Positions 1-5,029 of a DNA stretch of 6,659 bases are shown piece by piece. The notes under the pieces are model-generated. The model ran no database searches, was not told the origin of the DNA, and saw only the letters and a list, made by a program, of their open reading frames with translations. Position numbers and translations under genes: made by a program. Numbering within the stretch: the first letter of the stretch is position 1; each line of letters starts with the position of its first letter. Source of the stretch: Candidatus Nitrosopolaris rasttigaisensis (lineage in GTDB: Archaea; Thermoproteota; Nitrososphaeria; Nitrososphaerales; Nitrososphaeraceae); contig CAKOFP010000128.1 of NCBI GenBank assembly GCA_933226995.1, positions 1 through 6,659 on the forward strand, read 5' to 3'.

Positions 1-755
1 GCTTGAGTAGCTGCATACAAAAAACGCAATGAGCCTTCTTCGGAGGAGTAAATGCATATTATCAATAGACCTTTCTTCTTATCCCATAGCTTCATTATGT
101 AGCGTTGAAAATCAATATCAAAAAAAGGATCGATGTGCTGTACGACATTTCCGATGTACGATGTTCTGAATCCCAAAATCTGCAATGCAAGTGCTCCAAT
201 TTTAGCGTGATAGATCCTGTCTTCAGAGGCCGCCACGAAAAAAGAATAAGCGCCACGTTTACTGTTGTCTGACTGGATGGTAAACTTCAATAAATCAATT
301 AATTCCAGTATCAAATTTAACAGATAAATTCGTTCTGTCTTTCCCAGACGACCCCTATTGTATAGCTCATTGACAGTGTTTACGGTGGGAACTATGATAT
401 CTGTTAACAGTCTTAATAGATCGATGTTTGAATTAATCACACTTATCAAGATGTTTCGAGCCTGATCCCCGTCACCGATCACTATTGCATTCATAAATTT
501 TTGTTGGACTTCAAGATAATTCATCGGGAATTCATAATCTGCCGTCCCCGGTTCTACAAACCACACATTTACAGAACCTACCCTCTTTTTCTTGATTAAT
601 CTCATCGTCGCTAATATATCTAGGTACTTGGTAATTGTCATCCTATTAATGCCGGTTGTTGAGGCTAGCTCGACGCCGGATAAACCGACACTATTGTCTT
701 GTAAAGCATCGATAATTCTACGTTTTACTTCATCCAAGGTATAACGTCTGTACAT
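1..755 (-). CDS. HTH regulator with degenerate cobalamin-binding-like sensor, partial (3' end beyond window)
   Basis: I translated this frame by hand: it is open from ATG at 755 to the window edge, giving 251 residues without a stop. Residues about 5-67 form a winged helix-turn-helix (LSGVELASTTGINRMTITKY, 25-44, followed by a basic wing, KKKR 55-58). Residues about 80-161 resemble the four-helix cap (B12-binding_2) of CarH-type and methionine-synthase-type cobalamin domains: GDGDQA at 94-99, then IVPTVNTVNELYNRGRLGK at 121-139. Residues about 170-251 look like the start of the Rossmann-type B12-binding domain (ALQILGFRTSYIG at 190-202). The usual D/E-x-H-x-x-G ligand motif reads YHAKIG (182-187), with Ala at the histidine position, so cobalamin binding in the standard base-off mode is doubtful. 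Probably a cytoplasmic DNA-binding sensor with an unknown ligand. It lies 33 bp downstream of the ACT-domain gene on the same strand. An in-frame stop upstream of 755 limits the start choice. HTH is firm; the cobalamin-fold assignment is family inference. Confidence 0.75.
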   Translation of the reverse strand, partial: MYRRYTLDEVKRRIIDALQDNSVGLSGVELASTTGINRMTITKYLDILATMRLIKKKRVGSVNVWFVEPGTADYEFPMNYLEVQQKFMNAIVIGDGDQARNILISVINSNIDLLRLLTDIIVPTVNTVNELYNRGRLGKTERIYLLNLILELIDLLKFTIQSDNSKRGAYSFFVAASEDRIYHAKIGALALQILGFRTSYIGNVVQHIDPFFDIDFQRYIMKLWDKKKGLLIICIYSSEEGSLRFLYAATQ

Positions 756-788
756 AAACTCGTCAACCCCACTGTCAAATAAAAAATT
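756..788 (-). promoter_or_regulatory. 33-bp spacer with T-rich tract and possible TATA just upstream
   Basis: On the minus strand the ACT gene stop (TAA, 791-789) is followed by a six-T run (786-781), the kind of T-rich tract at which archaeal RNA polymerase can terminate. Just upstream, inside the end of the ACT gene, lies a TATA-like TTTTAAAAAG (805-796), about 20-25 bp from where a transcript for the HTH gene would start. The two genes could be cotranscribed or the second could have its own promoter; the sequence does not decide. A weak GTGGGG lies 10-15 nt upstream of the ATG. Confidence 0.3.
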
Positions 789-1490
789 TTAGTGTCTTTT
801 TAAAATTTTATTGTCTGTTTTTGGAAATTTGCGAGAACTGGAGATGAGTTCTGTTAGGGCATTAAATGCTTTTCCAACATCAGTCATCTTTACTAGTATA
901 ATGGTATCAGTATAGCAACTAACTGTATCTTCAATATTAATATGTCTTCGAGCAAGCTGATTGTAAAAAGCAATTGCGCAACCCGGCGTCTTAATAATTT
1001 GTTCTGGGCTATGAACAATAATTGCAGCCAAATCATCCTCAACCTCTAATATGTTAGAATTGCCGAAAATTCCTTTTACCTCATGGAGTAAGGTGTCGTC
1101 AAATATGATGGTTATTGATAACATACTCTCTGAAACACTAATAAAATTGTCAGTGTATTGGGTTAGGGCCTTTGCGACCTTCTCGATACTTCTCTTGCTC
1201 TTTCCAGTACTTATCTTAGCGACGTCAGTTTTTACGCTGATAGTACTGTTCGCTAAGATTGTCAACATGGGTCGTACGGGAATATCATAGAGCTTCCGTG
1301 AACGTTTAAGAGCGGTGATAATACTTTCGATCCTAATATTTCTGCCTAGGAGTCGGTTCACCTGTGGTCTGATTATCCTTGCCACCGCACTGATATTGCA
1401 GTAACCCCGTTCTAGAGAGTCTTGAAAGGAAAGGTCATTATTAATTACCTCTTTTACTGCCTGAGTTATCGACTTTCCGTTGACCGACAT
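789..1490 (-). CDS. ACT-domain protein, putative amino-acid-responsive regulator, divergent from argG
   Basis: A 233-residue protein of no named family that I recognise. The N-terminal part (about 1-65) is helical and could be a winged-helix-like DNA-binding segment (SAVARIIRPQVNRLLGRN, 34-51). Residues about 83-143 look like a divergent ACT-like unit. Residues about 154-217 look like a clear ACT domain: LAAIIVHSPE, then TPGCAIAFYNQLARRHINIE with the ACT-typical Pro-Gly before the ligand-site helix, then the strand DTIILVKM. The tandem layout recalls the regulatory half of aspartate kinase, without any kinase domain. ACT domains bind amino acids, so a role in sensing arginine or lysine for the divergent biosynthetic genes is a reasonable inference, supported by the paired operator-like repeats next to, and overlapping, its own start codon. 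There are no membrane segments or signal peptide. No Shine-Dalgarno site precedes the ATG at 1490, suggesting a short or absent leader. The gene itself is well supported; its function is inferred. Confidence 0.8.
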   Translation of the reverse strand: MSVNGKSITQAVKEVINNDLSFQDSLERGYCNISAVARIIRPQVNRLLGRNIRIESIITALKRSRKLYDIPVRPMLTILANSTISVKTDVAKISTGKSKRSIEKVAKALTQYTDNFISVSESMLSITIIFDDTLLHEVKGIFGNSNILEVEDDLAAIIVHSPEQIIKTPGCAIAFYNQLARRHINIEDTVSCYTDTIILVKMTDVGKAFNALTELISSSRKFPKTDNKILKRH

Positions 1491-1525
1491 TGGTCAATAG
1501 ATCACTAATCAGGTCAGTTATGACC
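1480..1525. promoter_or_regulatory. Paired operator-like inverted repeats between the ACT gene and argG
   Basis: Three overlapping symmetric elements are visible. TTGACC-N6-GGTCAA (1480-1497) is a perfect inverted repeat that includes the start codon of the divergent ACT gene. GGTCA-ATAG-ATCAC (1492-1505) is a half-degenerate site. GGTCA-GTTA-TGACC (1512-1525) is a perfect 5-4-5 inverted repeat touching the TATA box. The centres of the last two are 20 bp apart, about two helical turns, placing them on the same DNA face. The same arrangement recurs upstream of argC. A bound protein next to the TATA box would most simply block, or depending on contacts recruit, the basal factors TBP/TFB. Confidence 0.75.
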
Positions 1526-1538
1526 AAAAAATATAAAT
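1526..1538 (+). promoter_or_regulatory. TATA box of argG-lysW-lysX, possibly used in both directions
   Basis: AAAAAATATAAAT is a good archaeal TATA box. Transcription starting about 22-27 bp downstream would begin near 1555-1562, leaving a leader of only about 10 nt before the argG ATG at 1569, in line with the lack of a Shine-Dalgarno site there. Read on the minus strand the same bases give TTTATATTTTTT, which is correctly placed to start the ACT gene near 1507, so one TATA element might serve both genes. The identical 13-mer, with the TGACC before it, occurs upstream of argC. Confidence 0.75.
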
Positions 1539-1548
1539 GTAGCGTTGG

Positions 1549-1561
1549 GCGCTCGAAGCGC
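1549..1561 (+). repeat. Small perfect inverted repeat at predicted argG transcript start
   Basis: GCGCT-CGA-AGCGC is a perfect 5-bp-arm palindrome with a 3-nt loop, located between the TATA box and the argG ATG. It overlaps the expected transcription start, so it could be a protein site or a very short 5' hairpin. It is not seen at the argC promoter, so it is not part of the shared operator. Confidence 0.4.
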
Positions 1562-1568
1562 GTAATCG

Positions 1569-2795
1569 ATGGCTAACGAGAAAGTTGTCCTTGCTTATTC
1601 TGGCGGTTTAGATACTTCGGTATGCATAAGATACTTGCAAACACTACATAAGCTTGATGTCATTAGTCTAACAGTAGACTGTGGACAGAATGAAGATTTT
1701 AAGGCGATCGAAAAAAAAGCCTTAGCTATTGGAGCAATTAAACACATTTTCATAGATGGGAAGGAAGAGTTTGCCGACAACTACGTAATTCCCAGCATTA
1801 AATCAAACGGACTGTATGAAGACAAATACCCATTGGCAACCGCACTTGCTCGGCCACTCATCTCAGCCAAGCTGGTTGAAGAGGCGCACAAACATCGAGC
1901 CATTGCCGTTGCTCATGGCTGCACGGGGAAAGGAAACGATCAGATTAGGTTTGATGTCACCATCCGGGCTCTCGACCCACATCTAAAAATTATTGCACCA
2001 ATTAGAGATATGAATTTGACACGGGATCTGGAAATGAAATTTGCTCAAGAACAAGATATTCCAATAAGTTCTGAAGCCAAAAAATATAGTGTTGACCTTA
2101 ATATCTGGGGCAGGGCGATCGAAGGAGGAATTTTCGAGGATGCTAACTCCGAACCGCCAACCGATGCATTTCAATTCGTAAAATTTGACAATGACAGCGC
2201 AGATTATTTGGAATTAGAATTCGAAAACGGTATTCCTATTGCAGCAGACGGCCAACGCATGAAGATTGTCAACTTGATAGGTTACGTTAATGAAAAAGCA
2301 GGATCCTTGGGAGTCGGTATTGTGGATCACATTGAAGACAGGATGGTGGGAATAAAATCCAGGGAGATTTATGAAGCTCCAGCAGCGGTCGTAATCGTCG
2401 AGGCTCACAAAGATTTGGAAAAGATGGTTTTGACTAGTCATGAACTCCGTTTCAAACGTATTGCTGATGAGCAGTGGGGTTGGTTAGTCTATTCGGGTCT
2501 TTGGAAGGATCCGCTGCGATCACATTTGGATAAGTTTATAGATGCAACCCAAAAAAAGGTTAGCGGAAAGGTAAAATTAAAAATGCAGAGGGGATCGCTT
2601 CGAATAGTTGGAAGAGAATCGCAACATTCTCTCTATAGAAATGAACTAGCAACATACACAGCTCGATCGACTTTTGATCAAAGTTTAGCAAAGGGATTTG
2701 TAGAGCTTTGGGGTCTGCAGTCAACAGTTGCAAATATGATAGACAGGAGGCAGCGATCTGAGGACAACAAAAATGGAGGAGGAGCAGGCAATTGA
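1569..2795 (+). CDS. argG: Argininosuccinate synthase
   Basis: Catalyses ATP-dependent condensation of citrulline and aspartate to argininosuccinate, the penultimate step of arginine synthesis, in the cytoplasm. At 408 residues it is the usual length. The N-terminal ATP-pyrophosphatase loop is plain (AYSGGLDTS, residues 9-17), followed by the nucleotide/citrulline-binding region (AHGCTGKGNDQIRFD, about 115-129) and the C-terminal synthetase domain with the helical oligomerisation tail (SHELRFKRIADEQWGWLVYS and onward). The ATG at 1569 places the P-loop at the normal distance from the N-terminus. It is the first gene of a tight unit: its last codon and stop overlap the TTG start of lysW, and its last codons supply the purine-rich ribosome site GGAGGAGGAG (2775-2784) for lysW, which also gives the odd Gly-rich tail (GGGAG). 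Placing argG ahead of the carrier and ligase genes ties it to the arginine arm of LysW metabolism. Confidence 0.97.
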   Translation: MANEKVVLAYSGGLDTSVCIRYLQTLHKLDVISLTVDCGQNEDFKAIEKKALAIGAIKHIFIDGKEEFADNYVIPSIKSNGLYEDKYPLATALARPLISAKLVEEAHKHRAIAVAHGCTGKGNDQIRFDVTIRALDPHLKIIAPIRDMNLTRDLEMKFAQEQDIPISSEAKKYSVDLNIWGRAIEGGIFEDANSEPPTDAFQFVKFDNDSADYLELEFENGIPIAADGQRMKIVNLIGYVNEKAGSLGVGIVDHIEDRMVGIKSREIYEAPAAVVIVEAHKDLEKMVLTSHELRFKRIADEQWGWLVYSGLWKDPLRSHLDKFIDATQKKVSGKVKLKMQRGSLRIVGRESQHSLYRNELATYTARSTFDQSLAKGFVELWGLQSTVANMIDRRQRSEDNKNGGGAGN

Positions 2796-2965
2796 AGAAA
2801 GAATGCCAAGACTGTGGCGCTGACATAAATGTTCCTGATGATGCACTGGTAGGAGAAATTGTGACTTGTCCTGACTGCGGTGCTGATTTTGAGATCGCTT
2901 CGAAGGCTCAGAATATGGTAGAACTGAAACCGGCTGAAAGTGTGGGTGAAGATTGGGGGCAATAG
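2792..2965 (+). CDS. lysW: Amino-group carrier protein LysW (ends EDWGQ)
   Basis: A 57-residue acidic carrier protein. It protects the alpha-amino group of glutamate or alpha-aminoadipate by forming an amide with its C-terminal side chain, and it docks intermediates to the downstream enzymes. Visible features are a zinc knuckle from two CxxC pairs (CQDC at 5-8 and CPDC at 26-29), the family motif NVPDDALVGEIV (13-24) and the C-terminal VGEDWG (51-56). The family normally ends EDWGE, and the final Glu side chain is the attachment point; here codon 57 is CAA, giving Gln. The start is TTG at 2792 in a TTGA overlap with the argG stop, preceded by a strong Shine-Dalgarno GGAGGAGGAG, 7 nt away. The stop TAG is directly followed by the lysX ATG, in the same frame. 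It is short and begins with TTG, so automated callers may miss it. Identity is firm; whether the terminal Gln is functional is open. Confidence 0.95.
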   Translation: MKKECQDCGADINVPDDALVGEIVTCPDCGADFEIASKAQNMVELKPAESVGEDWGQ

Positions 2966-3826
2966 ATGGTAGAACTTTGCATCCTTTATGACAAAGTGCG
3001 CTTCGAAGAAAAATCTATTTACGATAGAGCTTTAAAAAAAGGAATAAAGACACGTATGACGGATGCAAAAAGCATCACGATCTCGACAGATAGCAAACGA
3101 AAAGAACTTGCCCTAGGAGATGTAATCTTGCAAAGAAGTATAAGCCATTTTAGAGGCCTATATCTTACGGCGTGTATAGAATTTTTGGGCTTTTCTGTGA
3201 TTAACAGGTTCAAAGTAGGTGAGACTTGTGGTAATAAATTGCTGACCTCACTTACCCTTGCAAAACACAAGGTGCCCACACCTAAAAGCTACTTTGCCTA
3301 CAGTGCCGGAGCTGCGATGGAAGTCATTAATAGGACAGGATTCCCGGTTGTTCTGAAACCGATCGTAGGTTCGTGGGGAAGAGGAGTTTATCCATTACGA
3401 GACGAGGAGGTAGCTAATATGATAATTGAGATGAGGGAGGAAAACGATAATCCACTCGGCCGAATTTACTATATACAAGAAATGGTCCAACGGCCTCCGC
3501 GTGACTTAAGATGCATTGTGGTAGGAGACGAGGTCATTGCAGCAGTATATCGCTATTCTGCTGAGAATGAGTGGAGAACAAACGTAGCGAGAGGAGGAAA
3601 GGCTGAGAACGCCCCTATCACAAACGAACTTGAAGAGATCGCAATGCGCGCTGCAAGGGCTGTAGGCGGAGGGGTGCTAGGCGTAGATTTAATGGAAGAT
3701 AAACAAAGAGGGCTGTTAGTTCACGAAATTAACAATACTGTAGAGTTTCGGGGAGCTTCTACCGTTTCAAGTGCCGATATTGCGAGTGCAATCATAGACT
3801 ATAGTGTTGCGGTTGTTAAGAAGTAG
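2966..3826 (+). CDS. lysX: LysW-glutamate/aminoadipate ligase LysX/ArgX
   Basis: An ATP-grasp, RimK-like ligase of 286 residues (family about 280). It activates the C-terminal side-chain carboxylate of LysW with ATP and joins it to the alpha-amino group of glutamate (ArgX activity) or alpha-aminoadipate (LysX activity). The family N-terminus is recognisable (ILYDKVRFEEKSI, 6-18). The ATP-grasp part has the lysine and glycine-rich loop KPIVGSWGRG (131-140), the strand with D241 in GVDLM, and the metal-binding E254 and N256 in HEINNTVEF. The specificity site after EFR is Gly263-Ala264; known ArgX enzymes have Gly-Phe and LysX enzymes Asn-Thr/Ala, so this is a mixed type. It starts at zero distance from the lysW stop, with GGGGG (2955-2959) as a weak ribosome site. 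It ends at the second shared promoter block, whose first inverted repeat begins on the last base of its stop codon. Confidence 0.93.
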   Translation: MVELCILYDKVRFEEKSIYDRALKKGIKTRMTDAKSITISTDSKRKELALGDVILQRSISHFRGLYLTACIEFLGFSVINRFKVGETCGNKLLTSLTLAKHKVPTPKSYFAYSAGAAMEVINRTGFPVVLKPIVGSWGRGVYPLRDEEVANMIIEMREENDNPLGRIYYIQEMVQRPPRDLRCIVVGDEVIAAVYRYSAENEWRTNVARGGKAENAPITNELEEIAMRAARAVGGGVLGVDLMEDKQRGLLVHEINNTVEFRGASTVSSADIASAIIDYSVAVVKK

Positions 3827-3869
3827 ACCAACATTGGTCATTAGTGACCTAGAATGAACACTTGTGACC
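3826..3869. promoter_or_regulatory. Paired operator-like inverted repeats upstream of argC
   Basis: GACCAA-CA-TTGGTC (3826-3839) is a perfect inverted repeat starting on the last base of the lysX stop codon. GGTCA-TTAG-TGACC (3836-3849) is a perfect 5-4-5 repeat. GAACA-CTTG-TGACC (3856-3869) is the same element with a degenerate left half, touching the TATA box. The centres of the latter two are 20 bp apart, exactly as at the argG promoter. Without gaps, 3824-3882 aligns to 1480-1538 with 44 of 59 identities by eye. The good and degenerate copies swap order between the two promoters (proximal site perfect at argG, distal site perfect at argC), which suggests both positions are bound. Confidence 0.75.
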
Positions 3870-3882
3870 AAAAAATATAAAT
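3870..3882 (+). promoter_or_regulatory. TATA box of argC-lysZ-lysJ
   Basis: AAAAAATATAAAT, identical to the argG TATA box and preceded by the same TGACC. A start about 22-27 bp downstream falls near 3900-3907, so the transcript would carry a leader of about 70-75 nt before argC. That is much longer than the argG leader and leaves room for the 20-codon leader ORF. It implies that argC-lysZ-lysJ can be transcribed separately from argG-lysW-lysX while responding to the same regulator. Confidence 0.75.
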
Positions 3883-3894
3883 TAAATATTAGGA

Positions 3895-3914
3895 ACCTGT
3901 TCAACCAGGTGAAC
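3895..3914 (+). promoter_or_regulatory. Possible small alternative hairpins covering the leader-ORF ribosome site
   Basis: Two short perfect stems are mutually exclusive: ACCTG-N6-CAGGT (3895-3899 with 3906-3910) and GTTCA-N6-TGAAC (3899-3903 with 3910-3914). Each pairs part of the AGGTG ribosome site of the 20-codon leader ORF. Whether the transcript includes the 5' arms depends on the exact start, predicted near 3900-3907, so RNA folding may not apply; they could instead be DNA-level symmetry. Confidence 0.25.
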
Positions 3915-3917
3915 TTT

Positions 3918-3980
3918 ATGTATACGACAAATTTCATAAGATCGGGCTTCTGCAGAATACAGGAGATCTCTCTTAATTGA
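3918..3980 (+). CDS. Putative 20-codon leader peptide overlapping argC start
   Basis: An ATG at 3918 with a Shine-Dalgarno-like AGGTG (3907-3911, 6 nt spacing) opens a 20-codon frame that ends at TGA 3978-3980, overlapping the argC TTG start as TTGA. The peptide has two arginines (codons 8 and 13, both AGA), no lysine, and one cysteine, and matches no family I know. The argG-lysW junction uses the same AATTGAAG sequence for its stop-start overlap, so this arrangement is already used here for coupling between genuine genes. It could couple argC translation to leader translation, or report arginyl-tRNA supply. A chance short ORF is possible; conservation would decide. Confidence 0.4.
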   Translation: MYTTNFIRSGFCRIQEISLN

Positions 3981-5029
3981 AGGTGGGTGTTGTGGGTGCC
4001 TCCGGATATGTTGGCGGAGAATTGTTGAGGCTTCTAGTGTCACACCCGAAAGTCGAGATCAGTATGGTAATTTCCAGACAAAAAGCAGGCCAATATGTAC
4101 ACCGTGTTCATCCGAGTTTGAAGGGTTTCATTGATCTTACCTTTTCACCTATGGATACCGAAAAACTCGCAAACTCTTGCGATATGGTTTTTACAGCTGT
4201 TCCCCATGGCAAATCAAACGAGATTGTGAAAGTATTATACGAAAGGGGTATGAAGATTGTCGACCTTTCTGCGGACTTTCGTTTAAAGAATCCTAAGGAT
4301 TATGTCAAGTGGTACGGGTGGGAGCATCCTTTCCCAGAGCTACTGGCAAAATCTGTCTATGGAGTTCCTGAATTTCATAGGCCCGATATTCAACGAGCAC
4401 AGCTGGTTTCGTGTCCTGGCTGTATGGCGGTGACATCTTTGCTCGCTATAAAGCCTCTCCTAGAAAATAACATCATTGATACTGAACACATAGTGGTTGA
4501 TAGCAAGATAGGCTCCTCAGGCGCTGGTGCAAAGCTAAGTTCGGGAACGCATCACGCAATGCGCTACGGAGTAATACGACCATACAAGCCGGCTAAGCAC
4601 AGACATACCGGAGAAATCGAACAGGAATTAGGATTGATTGCTAAGAAGGCTATTAAGGTGAGTATGAGCCCTCATGCAGTAAACCTAGTTCGTGGAATTC
4701 TTACCACTAATCATTTGTTCCTCACCAAAGGAGCTTCCGAATTAGACGTCTGGAAAATGTACCGAAACTCGTACAAGAATGAGCCATTTATTAGGTTTAT
4801 CCGTGACAAGAAAGGCCTATACAAATTTCCTGATCCAAAATTCGTTGTGGGCTCAAATTTCTGCGATCTGGGATTTGACATTGATGATGATAATCAAAGA
4901 CTTGTTGCTCTTTCGGCATCTGACAACTTGATGAAAGGAGCAGCCGGGTCTGCGGTACAGAATATGAATGTCATGCAAGGTTTTAACGAGACGGATGGTC
5001 TAAAATATACTCCTCTTACACCAGTATGA
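3977..5029 (+). CDS. argC: LysW-aminoadipyl/glutamyl phosphate reductase (ArgC/LysY)
   Basis: NADPH-dependent reductase that converts the LysW-bound glutamyl (or aminoadipyl) phosphate to the semialdehyde. It is 350 residues, normal for the family. The N-terminal Rossmann motif GASGYVGGELLRLL (7-20) binds NADP. The catalytic cysteine is in SCPGC (145-149, most likely C149). SKIGSSGAGAKLS (176-188) and the histidine motif KHRHTGEIEQEL (207-218) are the ArgC active-site signatures. The start is TTG at 3977: a stop codon (TAA) sits directly upstream in frame, AGGAG (3961-3965) lies at suitable spacing, and the family N-terminus begins here. It is the first gene of the second transcription unit and its stop overlaps the lysZ start (ATGA). 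It likely serves both pathways because no second copy is seen here. Confidence 0.95.
   Translation: MKVGVVGASGYVGGELLRLLVSHPKVEISMVISRQKAGQYVHRVHPSLKGFIDLTFSPMDTEKLANSCDMVFTAVPHGKSNEIVKVLYERGMKIVDLSADFRLKNPKDYVKWYGWEHPFPELLAKSVYGVPEFHRPDIQRAQLVSCPGCMAVTSLLAIKPLLENNIIDTEHIVVDSKIGSSGAGAKLSSGTHHAMRYGVIRPYKPAKHRHTGEIEQELGLIAKKAIKVSMSPHAVNLVRGILTTNHLFLTKGASELDVWKMYRNSYKNEPFIRFIRDKKGLYKFPDPKFVVGSNFCDLGFDIDDDNQRLVALSASDNLMKGAAGSAVQNMNVMQGFNETDGLKYTPLTPV

Noticed and set aside
1051..1290. 79-codon plus-strand open frame inside the ACT gene
   Set aside because: It lies wholly antisense to a better supported coding frame, has no family match I recognise, and its hydrophobic look is what antisense reading of such a gene often gives.
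2775..2784. GGAGGAGGAG as a triplet repeat
   Set aside because: It is well explained as the lysW Shine-Dalgarno site embedded in the end of argG.
2560..2962. Minus-strand open frames across the argG end and lysW
   Set aside because: They are antisense to argG and to lysW, whose zinc knuckles and EDWG tail are unmistakable; no ribosome site or family similarity supports them.
2915..2976. Direct repeat ATGGTAGAACT at 2915-2925 and 2966-2976, giving Met-Val-Glu-Leu in lysW and at the lysX start
   Set aside because: Only 11 bp and both copies fit normal family sequence; more likely chance than a duplication or an alternative lysX start.
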